38,993 bases of DNA from Acidobacteriota bacterium. GTDB taxonomy: Bacteria; Acidobacteriota; Terriglobia; UBA7540. The notes beneath the pieces are model-generated. The model ran no database searches. It was not told the DNA's origin and saw only the letters and a program-made list of their open reading frames with translations. Both the position numbers and the translations under genes were made by a program. The stretch's first letter is position 1, and the number at the start of each line of letters is the position of its first letter. Below are positions 8,158 to 17,360 of this stretch, piece after piece. The stretch covers positions 1 through 38,993 of the forward strand of contig JAHEKS010000005.1 in assembly GCA_024638215.1 (NCBI GenBank). Reading direction: 5' to 3'.

Positions 8158-9189
8158 CTACTTCTCCAGGAATTCCTGAATGGCGGAATCCATTTTCTTC
8201 CCTTCGCAGCCAGGGGAGAGATGGCCGCAGTTGGATGTGAGCTCGAGCGTCTGAGCGTGAAGGAGCCTGGCGAAGTTGAGGGCGGGCGTGGGATTCACCA
8301 TGTGGTCCTGAGTGGCTGGAATGACCAGCACTTGAGCGCGCACGGCCGCAGCGGCTTTTTCCATCGAGCCAGCGAAAGGCTTGGAAACATCCTGCGCCAT
8401 CATGGCCTGAAGCTGGCGAATCCAGTCGTTGGCGTCGAAACTCTTCATCAAGTCCTGTTCGCTCTGGGCCAGGAACGCCGGAAATTTGTCGGGCGGCGTC
8501 TGCGCTACGCGATAGGCCGGAGTGGTCAGATTCAAAATGTGGATGTCCATGGCAGTTCTCATCCCCGCCACAGGCATGGAAGCATAATCTCCGTGATTCC
8601 AGGCGGCGTCAGCCTCGATGGCGTGCTCCTCAGCTGTCCACAGCAGCAGGTCGTAGGAAGTCAACTTGGGCGAGCCCACCACGGGGATCGCCTTGTCCAT
8701 GAACTCCGGGTAGGAAACCATCCACTGAAAGGTTTGCATGCCGCCCATCGAGATGCCGATCACGGCGCGCAAGTGCTTGAGTCCCAGGCGCTCGGTCGCG
8801 AGCTTGTACTCGGCGTTCACCATGTCGCGAATCGTGAGCTCCGGAAAGCGCATGTGCGGCTGGTCAACGCTGTTCGAGGGCGATGTGGTCACGCCGTCGC
8901 CCAACGCGTCCACCAGAATCACAAAATATTTCGAGGAGTCGAGCAGCTTCCCCGGCCCGACAAAGCCGAGCAACTGCGCGCTGGTGCCCGTGAACCACGT
9001 TGGCCACAAAATGGCGTTGGATTTGTCCGCGTTCAGCGTCCCCACCGTGCGATAACCAATCTGCAGATCGCGAATCGTCTCGCCGTTTTCAAGCCGGAAG
9101 TCGCCCAGCGGCGCGAACTTGATTTCCTGGGCTGCGGCCACACTCGCCAGGCAAAACAGACACACGAACGCAAAAAGCGGTCTCTTCAT
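8158..9189 (-). CDS. Secreted homoserine O-acetyltransferase-like alpha/beta hydrolase (MetX family)
   Basis: The 343-aa protein has the MetX-type alpha/beta-hydrolase fold. Visible are GYRTVGTLN, the nucleophile elbow GISMGGMQTFQW with the catalytic Ser, an Asp in ATQDHMVNP and a His in CGHLSPGCE. Unlike classical MetX, it begins with a clear signal peptide (MKRPLFAFVCLFCLASVAAAQE), so it is probably periplasmic. That argues against a role in methionine synthesis, which needs cytosolic acetyl-CoA; an esterase or acyltransferase on an unknown substrate is more likely. ATG 9189 is chosen because GAGAGGA lies about 5 nt upstream; GTG 9204 would place that site inside the gene. It follows the SMP-30 gene by 28 bp and the two likely form one transcript. 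Confidence 0.8.
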   Translation of the reverse strand: MKRPLFAFVCLFCLASVAAAQEIKFAPLGDFRLENGETIRDLQIGYRTVGTLNADKSNAILWPTWFTGTSAQLLGFVGPGKLLDSSKYFVILVDALGDGVTTSPSNSVDQPHMRFPELTIRDMVNAEYKLATERLGLKHLRAVIGISMGGMQTFQWMVSYPEFMDKAIPVVGSPKLTSYDLLLWTAEEHAIEADAAWNHGDYASMPVAGMRTAMDIHILNLTTPAYRVAQTPPDKFPAFLAQSEQDLMKSFDANDWIRQLQAMMAQDVSKPFAGSMEKAAAAVRAQVLVIPATQDHMVNPTPALNFARLLHAQTLELTSNCGHLSPGCEGKKMDSAIQEFLEK

Positions 9190-9217
9190 TTCTGATCCTC
9201 TCACTTGCGGGATAATT

Positions 9218-10273
9218 TCATGGCCGCACGCCGGGAATCTTCAGCCGGATGCGGTACAGGCTCGAACTCGCCGTAATGTAAAGCGTTTTGCCGTCGGCAC
9301 CTCCCCAGGCGAGGTTGGCCATTCTCTCAGGAATCTTCACCGTTCCCAGGTGGCGGCCTTGCGGCGAGAAGATCCACAGCCCGCCGGGCCCGGAGCCGTA
9401 CAGGTTGCCTTTTTCGTCCACCTTGATGCCGTCCGGCCCTCCGTCGCCCTTCGCCGAGGTTGCGTCGAAAAACACCCTGCCGTTCTTGACCGTCCCGTCG
9501 GGGTTGACGTCATACCGCATCCACACCTTGCGGGCAGGGTCGGAGACGGCGATGTAGAGAATTTTCTGGTCGGGCGAAAGCGCGATGCCGTTGGGACGCG
9601 TCAGGTCCTTGATGATGAGCTGGAGCTTGCCGTCGTCTGGCGGCGCGCCGGCCGGATGCGAGGTTGCGTCGGGAATGCGAAAGACGCCGTTGAAGGAGAG
9701 TTCCTTTTGCGGGTCCTTATCGCTCTGGGTGCGAAGGCCATAAGGCGGGTCAGTGAAATAGAGCGAGCCGTCCGAGCGATAAACAAGATCGTTGGGACTG
9801 TTCAGGCGCTTGCCCTGGTATCGCTCGGCGAGCACGGTCAGCTTGGCGTGGGGCGAAAGCGATTCGAGACGATAAACCATCCGTCGCGCGTGGCCCGCGA
9901 CCGTGAGCCGGCCGTCTTTGTCGAGCGTCATGCCATTCGAGCCGGGTTCGGGCCCGCCGTAAGGCGCGCTGCCCTGATAGCCGCTCGGCTGCAGGAAAGT
10001 TGTCGCCTCTTTGGCGCCCGGCACCCACTTCATGATTCGGTTGGAAGGAATCTCGGCGAAGAGCAGGTAGCCGGCGTGGATCCAGACCGGCCCTTCCGTC
10101 CATTTGAATCCATCCGTGAGTTTTTCGAGCGTGGCGTTGGAGGGAACGATGGCGTCCAGCCCGTGGTCGAGGCGCTCAATCGTTCCCTGGTTTTGGGCAT
10201 GAACCGGTGCGATGAGAAAGCAGGCTGCGGCGGCGCACCCCGCCAGAATTGAGGCGTAAGTTTGTTTTTTCAT
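9218..10273 (-). CDS. Secreted SMP-30/gluconolactonase-family lactonase
   Basis: The 351-aa protein has an N-terminal signal peptide (about 1-26, ending APVHAQ) and a six-bladed beta-propeller of the SMP-30/gluconolactonase/LRE family. Likely metal ligands are the Glu of TEGPVW, the Asn of NSPNDLVY and the Asp of GPDGIKVDEKG. Repeated blade segments such as GRLTVAGHA, GSLYFTDPPYG, KILYIAVSD and GNLYGSGPGGL are visible. Family members hydrolyse sugar lactones or other esters using a divalent cation. The export signal suggests processing of lactones in the periplasm. It lies 60 bp after topA and 28 bp before the MetX-like gene. The substrate cannot be told from sequence. Confidence 0.85.
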   Translation of the reverse strand: MKKQTYASILAGCAAAACFLIAPVHAQNQGTIERLDHGLDAIVPSNATLEKLTDGFKWTEGPVWIHAGYLLFAEIPSNRIMKWVPGAKEATTFLQPSGYQGSAPYGGPEPGSNGMTLDKDGRLTVAGHARRMVYRLESLSPHAKLTVLAERYQGKRLNSPNDLVYRSDGSLYFTDPPYGLRTQSDKDPQKELSFNGVFRIPDATSHPAGAPPDDGKLQLIIKDLTRPNGIALSPDQKILYIAVSDPARKVWMRYDVNPDGTVKNGRVFFDATSAKGDGGPDGIKVDEKGNLYGSGPGGLWIFSPQGRHLGTVKIPERMANLAWGGADGKTLYITASSSLYRIRLKIPGVRP

Positions 10274-10333
10274 GGAAGAGGATTCTACAACCGAATGCCC
10301 CGGAGCGAAAGGCCTCCGCCTGTTGGAGAATTC

Positions 10334-12748
10334 CTACGCCGAGACCTGTTCGTACTTGCAGGCCTCGTTGCGGCAAAGGACGGTGGAGGTGCCGGTTTTC
10401 TTGTCGAACTTTTCAAACAGCACCGGCGAGCCGCATTCGGGGCACGGCTGGTTGACCGGCTTTTCCCACGAGGTGAATTTGCAGTCGGGATAGCGGCTGC
10501 ATCCGTAAAACGTGCCGCGCTTCGAGCGCCGTACGACGATTTCACCGGTACAGCCCTTTTCTGGGCACGGAATCCCCAGAGTCTGCTTTTTGATGTATTT
10601 GCAGGCAGGGTAATTGCTGCAAGCGGTGAAGGGCCCGTAGCGGCCGTGTTTGATCACCAGGTTGCTGCCGCACTGCGGGCACTTCTCGTCCAGCACCTGG
10701 TCGGTGACCGCGGTCGCCTGGCCTTCCTTCATAATAATCTTCTTGGTATTACGGCATTCCGGGTAGCCCGTACAGGCCAGGAAGTAGCCGAAGCGCCCGC
10801 GTTTGACGGTCATGGGTTTGCCGCACTTCTCGCAGGTCTGCTCGGGCACTTCGGGCGCGGGCGGGCCGGTCTGGTGCTCGCTGGCAAGCTCGGGCGGCAG
10901 GTCGCGCGTGCCGTCGCAGTCCGGGTAGCCGGTGCAAGCGAGGAATTTGCCGTTGCGCCCCAGGCGGATAACCATGGGCCGGCCGCATTTCTCGCATTTC
11001 TCGTCGGTGGGAATGCCTTCGCCCTTGATGTCATCCATCTCGCGTTCGGCATTGCGCAGGTCTTTTTTGAATTTCCTGTAAAACTCGTCCAGCGCCTCCT
11101 GCCAGGAAAGCTTGCCTTCTTCCACCTCGTCGAGCTCCTCCTCCATGCGCGCCGTGTAAGCGAGGTCGAAGATGTCGCTGAAATTCTTGACCAGAAGGTC
11201 AGAGACCACCATGCCAAGCTCGGTGGGATAGAAGCGCCCCTGAGCTTTGTGGACGTACTCGCGATTCTGAATCACCGAGAGGATGGACGCGTAAGTGGAC
11301 GGCCGCCCGATGCCTTTCTCTTCCAGCGCCTTGACCAGCGTCGCTTCGTTGAAACGCGGCGGAGGCTCGGTGAAATGCTGCTCGGGGAGAAGCTTGTGCA
11401 GCCGGAGTGTCTCTCCCTGCTCTACCGCCGGCAAGCGGTATTTCAGGTCCTCGTCATCGAGCATTTCGGATTTTTCGTCCTTGCCCTCTTCGTAGACGGC
11501 GCGGAAGCCTTTGAACTTTTCCACCGACCCGGTGGCTCGGAGCAGGTACTCGCCCGCCTCGATCTCAATGGTTGTCTGGTCGAAAACCGCGGGAGTCATC
11601 TGCGAGGCCACGAAGCGCTGCCAGATGAGCTTGTAGAGTCTGAATTCGTCCGCGCCCAGAAAGCGCCGCAGGGAATCGGGCGTGCGCCCGACGTCGGTGG
11701 GGCGAATGGCTTCGTGCGCGTCTTGAGCGCCCTTCTTGCTTTTGTACCGGATGGCCTCGGCGGGGAGGTACGGCTCGCCGAAAGTCGAGCGGATGTATTC
11801 GCGCGCCGCGACCAGCGCGCCCTCGGCCACGCGGGTGGAATCGGTGCGCATGTAAGTGATCAAGCCGATCGAGCCCTCGGCGCCGGCTTCCACGCCTTCG
11901 TACAGCCGCTGCGCAAGCATCATGGTCTTCTTGGCGGAGAAGTGGAGCTTGCGCACCGCTTCCTGCTGAAGCTTGCTGGTGATGAACGGCGGCACAGGAT
12001 ACTTGCGCTTCTCTTTCGTGCCGACCGACTGCACGATGAAGCGCGCGGCCTTCAGCGCCGCCACGTGGCGGTCTGAGCTCGCCTGGTCAGGAATCTCCAG
12101 GTCGTTGCCCTGGAATTTGACCAGTCGCGCCTCGAACGCCGGCGCGTTCTTGCCCTCTACTTGCGCCGCGATGGTCCAATATTCTTTCTTCTGGAAAGCC
12201 TGAATCTCCCGCTCGCGCTCGACGATCAGCCGAAGAGCAACGGTCTGGACACGCCCGGCGGAGGCGCCGCGCTTGACTTTCTCCCACAGCAGCGGGCTGA
12301 TCTGGTAGCCGACCAGGCGGTCGAGGATGCGCCGCGCCTGCTGCGCGTCCACCAGCCGCAAATCAATGTCGCCCGGCTTCTCGAAGGCTTCGCGCACGGC
12401 GTTCCGGGTGATCTCGTTGAAGAGCACGCGGAAGAATTTGCGTTTCTTGCCGTCCAGCAATTCGCGCAGGTGGGCGCAGATAGCTTCGCCCTCGCGGTCC
12501 GGGTCGGCGGCGAGATAAATCGCGTCGGCCTTGGCGGCAGCGGATTTCAGCTCCTGGATGACGTTCTTCTTGGAGGGAATCGAGATGTAAGTCGGCTTGA
12601 AGCCCTTGCTGACGTCCACGCCCAGGTCTCGCTTGGGCAGGTCCATCACGTGGCCCATGGAGGCCTTGACGGTGTAGTCGGACCCCAGGTACTTGTTAAT
12701 CGTTTTCGCCTTGGCGGGCGATTCGACAATGACCAATGATTTAGGCAT
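10334..12748 (-). CDS. topA: DNA topoisomerase I with five C-terminal zinc ribbons
   Basis: This 804-aa type IA topoisomerase relaxes negative supercoils. The Toprim domain includes VIVESPAKAKTI (E9) and the acidic triad in AADPDREGE (D82, D84, E86). The active-site tyrosine is Y299 in ITYMRTDSTR. Family blocks SAGRVQTVALRL and GIGRPSTYASI are present. The C-terminus carries five zinc-ribbon repeats, four of the CxxC...C-x3-5-YP-x-C type (one with the spacing CPEKGC) and a last one ending CRNEAC. E. coli TopA has three Cys-4 zinc motifs, so this tail is long. ATG 12748 has no clear Shine-Dalgarno, and a heptamer repeat lies just upstream. Position next to dprA and near trmFO-xerC follows a widely conserved order. 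Confidence 0.97.
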   Translation of the reverse strand: MPKSLVIVESPAKAKTINKYLGSDYTVKASMGHVMDLPKRDLGVDVSKGFKPTYISIPSKKNVIQELKSAAAKADAIYLAADPDREGEAICAHLRELLDGKKRKFFRVLFNEITRNAVREAFEKPGDIDLRLVDAQQARRILDRLVGYQISPLLWEKVKRGASAGRVQTVALRLIVEREREIQAFQKKEYWTIAAQVEGKNAPAFEARLVKFQGNDLEIPDQASSDRHVAALKAARFIVQSVGTKEKRKYPVPPFITSKLQQEAVRKLHFSAKKTMMLAQRLYEGVEAGAEGSIGLITYMRTDSTRVAEGALVAAREYIRSTFGEPYLPAEAIRYKSKKGAQDAHEAIRPTDVGRTPDSLRRFLGADEFRLYKLIWQRFVASQMTPAVFDQTTIEIEAGEYLLRATGSVEKFKGFRAVYEEGKDEKSEMLDDEDLKYRLPAVEQGETLRLHKLLPEQHFTEPPPRFNEATLVKALEEKGIGRPSTYASILSVIQNREYVHKAQGRFYPTELGMVVSDLLVKNFSDIFDLAYTARMEEELDEVEEGKLSWQEALDEFYRKFKKDLRNAEREMDDIKGEGIPTDEKCEKCGRPMVIRLGRNGKFLACTGYPDCDGTRDLPPELASEHQTGPPAPEVPEQTCEKCGKPMTVKRGRFGYFLACTGYPECRNTKKIIMKEGQATAVTDQVLDEKCPQCGSNLVIKHGRYGPFTACSNYPACKYIKKQTLGIPCPEKGCTGEIVVRRSKRGTFYGCSRYPDCKFTSWEKPVNQPCPECGSPVLFEKFDKKTGTSTVLCRNEACKYEQVSA

Positions 12749-12756
12749 AGGAAAAG

Positions 12757-12784
12757 TTCACAGTGTACAGTTCACAGTTGACAG
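12757..12784. repeat. Heptanucleotide tandem repeat upstream of topA
   Basis: Four heptamers in a row read TTCACAG, TGTACAG, TTCACAG, TTGACAG, starting 9 bp before the topA start codon. A related sequence in inverted orientation (GCAGACTGTCAACTGGCAG) lies at about 12885-12903. The pair therefore brackets about 120 bp as an imperfect inverted repeat with 10 perfectly matched bases (CAGTTGACAG / CTGTCAACTG). Confidence 0.75.
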
Positions 12785-12923
12785 CTACGGCCAACCGCCT
12801 TTCTATTCCGAAGGCGGCTCACGCCAGTTCAAAAAGTGGCCACGCCCCGCGCACTTCAATCTTTTCCACTTTGCAGCCAAAGGCCGCAGACTGTCAACTG
12901 GCAGCTTGGATGTGGAGTCTTTC

Positions 12924-13068
12924 CAACAGGATGCTGAAAAACCTTCGGTCATGTCATTCCGAGAAGCCCGGAGCGACGAGGAATCTAGCAAGTCCTCCAA
13001 GACAAAAGAAGCGGATTCCTCGCCTCGCTCGGAATGACGACTTTGGGGCCTTTTTCGGAATCCTGCTA
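12924..13068. repeat. Nested palindromic (MITE-like) element ending at the dprA stop
   Basis: The outer arms are 12924-12941 and 13051-13068 and match at 14 of 18 positions when one is reverse-complemented. Inside, GTCATTCCGAG (12953-12963) pairs perfectly with CTCGGAATGAC (13028-13038), and CGAGGAATC (12977-12985) with GATTCCTCG (13014-13022). The whole could fold into one long hairpin. The right end supplies the TAG stop codon of dprA (13066-13068). No open reading frame of note is inside. It resembles non-autonomous interspersed palindromes with a GTCATTCCGAG core that I recall from several bacterial phyla; the family name is not certain. Confidence 0.7.
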
Positions 13069-14187
13069 CAGCTTGCGAATGAAATTCTTGCCTGGCAACT
13101 GCCGGATGAGGCCGCTCATTTCCAGTTCCAGCAGCGCCGCCAGCACGCGCGGCGGCGCCAACTGAACGGCGCTGAAAATCGAGTCCACAAAGAGCGCTTC
13201 GTCGGCGCGCAGAATGTCAAAGACAGCTTTCTGGTCCGGGGTCAGCGAGGCTTCGAACAAGCCTGGCGACGGCGCTTCCCCGGATACCTCTTCGACGGGC
13301 AGCAGTTGCACCCGGATCTCGGGCGGAAATTCTTCCACCACGTCCATCCACTGGTCAACCAGTTTGGCGCCTTGCTTGATCAGGTGATTGGGCCCAAAGC
13401 TCTGCGGCGTCGTGATGTTGCCGGGAACGGCAAAGACTTCGCGGTTCTGCTCGAGCGCCAGCCGCGCGGTAATCAGCGAGCCGCTGTACTCGGACGCCTC
13501 GACGATGACGACACCCAGCGACAAGCCGCTGATGATGCGGTTGCGGATAGGAAAGTTTTCGGGTGTCGGCCCGGTGCCGAGAGGAAACTCCGAAATTACG
13601 GCACCGGATTCACAGATCTTTTCCGCCAGGCGCTTGTTCTCCGAGGGATAGATTCCGTCCATGCCGCGGCCTTGCACGGCGACGGTGCGGCCCTTGGCTT
13701 CCAGGGCGCCGCGGTGGGCGCTGGAATCAATGCCGCGCGCCATGCCACTGACAATCACCAGGCCGCGGTCAGCCAGGTCGTGCGCCAGCCGGAGGGCAGC
13801 CTGGAGGCCATAGGTCGAAGGGCGCCGCGTCCCCACCATGGCCACGCAGGGCCCGGCCAGCGCCTGCACGTCGCCGCGAACGTAGAGCACCAGCGGCGGG
13901 TCGGCAATCTGCCGAAGCAGCGGCGGATAGCCTTCACTCGAATAGGTGAGCAGAGAGCAATTGAGCTTGGTGGCAGCCTCAATTTCCTTTTCGGCCTCTT
14001 TCAATCCTGATTGCGCGAAGATGGCCTGGCAAACCGGCGCGGGCAGGCCCGTGGTCTCCAGCTCGGTGAGCGAGGCCATATAGGCAGCCTGGGGAGAGCC
14101 GAAGCGGTCAGTCAGCTTGTGCGCGCTGCGGACGCCCAAACCCTCCACACGCGCGAGCCCCAGCCAATAAACAAGAGCTTCATCCAT
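13066..14187 (-). CDS. dprA: DNA-processing protein DprA (Smf)
   Basis: DprA binds single-stranded DNA entering by natural transformation and loads RecA; it is also conserved in many bacteria not known to be competent. The 373-aa protein has an N-terminal helix-hairpin/SAM-like part (LARVEGLGVRSAHKLTDRFG), the DprA Rossmann domain with MVGTRRPSTYG, SGMARGIDSSAHRGAL, GRGMDGIYPSENKRLAEKI, SEFPLGTGP and FPIRNRIISGLS, and a C-terminal winged helix (about 310-373). The block GRGMDGIYP replaces the more usual GTGxDxxYP. The last codons and stop coincide with the right arm of a palindromic element, so the C-terminus may have been altered by its insertion. It lies upstream of topA, as in Firmicutes. 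Confidence 0.94.
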   Translation of the reverse strand: MDEALVYWLGLARVEGLGVRSAHKLTDRFGSPQAAYMASLTELETTGLPAPVCQAIFAQSGLKEAEKEIEAATKLNCSLLTYSSEGYPPLLRQIADPPLVLYVRGDVQALAGPCVAMVGTRRPSTYGLQAALRLAHDLADRGLVIVSGMARGIDSSAHRGALEAKGRTVAVQGRGMDGIYPSENKRLAEKICESGAVISEFPLGTGPTPENFPIRNRIISGLSLGVVIVEASEYSGSLITARLALEQNREVFAVPGNITTPQSFGPNHLIKQGAKLVDQWMDVVEEFPPEIRVQLLPVEEVSGEAPSPGLFEASLTPDQKAVFDILRADEALFVDSIFSAVQLAPPRVLAALLELEMSGLIRQLPGKNFIRKL

Positions 14188-14204
14188 TGAAGTTCAATGA
14201 CTTC

Positions 14205-14233
14205 GTAGGAGCAGGTTTGAAACTTGCTCCTGC
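14205..14233. repeat. Short interspersed palindrome, copy 1
   Basis: The sequence GTAGGAGCAGGTTT followed by GAAACTTGCTCC forms a 10-bp stem with one mismatch (arms 14208-14217 and 14221-14230). It lies in the 164-bp gap upstream of dprA. A second copy with the pattern GTAGGGGCGGGTTT...AACCCGCCCTTAC is at 28285-28313. No T-run follows, so it is not an evident terminator. The rest of the gap holds nothing I recognise. Confidence 0.6.
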
Positions 14234-14351
14234 CCCACACCTTGGTCTTATCTCTCTCATAACGTCGCAAAGCAAGTCAAAAATCCAAGGCGGTCTTTCT
14301 GTCGCCAGCGACTGTTTGGGATGATAGTTGCGGAGGTTTTTGGGCAGACTC

Positions 14352-15704
<1,353 letters not shown>

Positions 15705-15716
15705 GACAGTGAATCC

Positions 15717-17225
15717 TCAGGAAGCGACCTCGGAAGGCAGGTTGGTCTCGGAGACGCCCGGGCCCGAAAGCGGCAGTTCGATCACCATTTCCGTGCCGCG
15801 CCCCTTCGTGTCCGCAACACGAATGTGACCGCCATGGTCCTCGATGATTTTGCGAGTGATGGCCAGACCCAAACCGAAGCCCGTGGGCTTGGTGGAATAG
15901 AAAGGAGCGAAGATCTTCTCGCGCTGCTCGGGCGGAATGCCGGTCCCGCTGTCGGCAAAGCGCAGCTCGACGGAGCCGGAATTTCCGTTGGGCGGAATCA
16001 AGTCGGCGGTCACGCGAATCTCGCCGCCGCGCGGCATAGCTTGAACAGCGTTGGTCAGGACATTAAGGAAGCAGGTTTTCAGTTGCCCTGAGTCGGCGCG
16101 CAGCGGCGGAAGTTCGGCGGGCAAAGATGTCTTGATGGTGACGTTCTGCTGGTGGGCCTGTTTTTCCACCACCGTCAACGCCTGGCGGAGGGTCTCCCAC
16201 AAATCGCAGACTGCCAACTGCGGCGGCGTCTGCCGTCCCGCGGCCAGAAAATCGTTGACCAGGCGATTCAGCCGGCTGACTTCGTCCTTGATGTTGACGA
16301 GATTGCGTTGCAGTTCGCGCGCCGCGCGCTGCTCGCCCGTCACGTGCTTGGCGCGGATTTGGTCAATCGAAAGGTTGATAAAGTTGAGCGAATTGCGTAC
16401 TTCGTGAGCGACAGTCGAGGCAAAGCGGCCAAGGAGCGAGAGCTTTTCCGCCTCATTCAGCCGCTCTTCCAGCTTGCGGTTTTCGCGCAGGCCCTCCACC
16501 ATCTGGTTGAACGTTTGCGCCAGCCGGCCCATTTCTCCCGTGCCGCTGCTGGGCACGGTGACGTAGAGATTCCCCTTCGCCACTTGCCGCGCGCCTGCCG
16601 CCAGCTCGTCCACCGGCTTGGTGAAACGGAAGGCGAGGTAAACCACCGCGAACATGCCCGCCAGCATGGTGATCAACGTCCAAGCCAGCCGCACCATGTA
16701 CATGTGGCGCAAAAGCTGGCCGACCGCATCCATCTGCCCGCGAATCTGCGCGTAGCCGAGAACTTTGTCACCCTGAACCAGCGGGAACTCCACCAAGTAG
16801 GGTTTCTGTTCGATGCTCGGGTCAACATCTACGTCGCGCATTTCCGCGGAAATCTTGATGGGATCGAGCTTGGTGGGCGTCCGCCGGTGCTTGAGCTTGA
16901 CCTTCTTGCCCACTTGGCCAGGCGTCGTGCTGGCCACCACTTCGCCGCTAGGAGAAACCAAGGTCACCGAACTGAAACCCGCATCGTTGAGCGTCTTCAT
17001 GTAGGTCTGCAGAGCCTGGTCGCGGTTCATGGTGGGCGGAACGCGCATCTGGGCCAGCTGCATGATCGAAACCAGGTCGGAAGTTTGTCCCGCCACGTAA
17101 GCTTTGATCTGGCGGTTGTGCTCGACGTAGGAGTACATCAGCGCGGCGCCCATGCAACCCATCGTCAGAAACATCACCAGCGCCAGCCGGGTGCGAAAAC
17201 GAAGATCCGAGAATGGACTTTTCAA
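15717..17225 (-). CDS. Membrane sensor histidine kinase, NtrB-like partner of the response regulator
   Basis: The 502-aa protein has two membrane helices (about 13-33 and 180-200) flanking a roughly 145-residue periplasmic sensor region. A HAMP linker (about 198-255), a HisKA domain with phospho-acceptor H274 in VAHEVRNSL, and a HATPase domain follow: N-box NVLTNAVQAMPRGG (388-401), G1 DSGTGIPPE (425-433), F-box IFAPFYSTKP and G2 GFGLGLAI. The short C-terminal tail is variable. The start is TTG 17225 with AAAGGTG a few bases upstream and a promoter at 17274-17302. It sits directly before the NtrC-like gene, so the two form a two-component system. The ligand is unknown; the sensor region looks PAS/sCache-like, which is inference. 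Confidence 0.9.
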   Translation of the reverse strand: MKSPFSDLRFRTRLALVMFLTMGCMGAALMYSYVEHNRQIKAYVAGQTSDLVSIMQLAQMRVPPTMNRDQALQTYMKTLNDAGFSSVTLVSPSGEVVASTTPGQVGKKVKLKHRRTPTKLDPIKISAEMRDVDVDPSIEQKPYLVEFPLVQGDKVLGYAQIRGQMDAVGQLLRHMYMVRLAWTLITMLAGMFAVVYLAFRFTKPVDELAAGARQVAKGNLYVTVPSSGTGEMGRLAQTFNQMVEGLRENRKLEERLNEAEKLSLLGRFASTVAHEVRNSLNFINLSIDQIRAKHVTGEQRAARELQRNLVNIKDEVSRLNRLVNDFLAAGRQTPPQLAVCDLWETLRQALTVVEKQAHQQNVTIKTSLPAELPPLRADSGQLKTCFLNVLTNAVQAMPRGGEIRVTADLIPPNGNSGSVELRFADSGTGIPPEQREKIFAPFYSTKPTGFGLGLAITRKIIEDHGGHIRVADTKGRGTEMVIELPLSGPGVSETNLPSEVAS

Positions 17226-17273
17226 ACCGCACCTTTTCCGGGAACGCCTGGGCTTTCCATGTCTCGAGGCTTC

Positions 17274-17302
17274 ATTCTATCGGACAGGTTGCAAGGGGTC
17301 AA
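17274..17302 (-). promoter_or_regulatory. Promoter for the histidine kinase/response regulator pair
   Basis: On the minus strand TTGACC (17302-17297) and TAGAAT (17279-17274) are separated by 17 bp. Both boxes match consensus at 5 of 6 positions. The expected leader to TTG 17225 is about 40 nt. Confidence 0.55.
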
Positions 17303-17360
17303 CGCGCGGCGATCCCCGGTCCTGGTTCTGCGCCCGGCGCCGCGTCGTCAGCGTGCAGTC

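Noticed and set aside
10262-12076. 604-codon plus-strand frame opposite topA
   Set aside because: Antisense to the TopA zinc-ribbon and core region; no domain visible.
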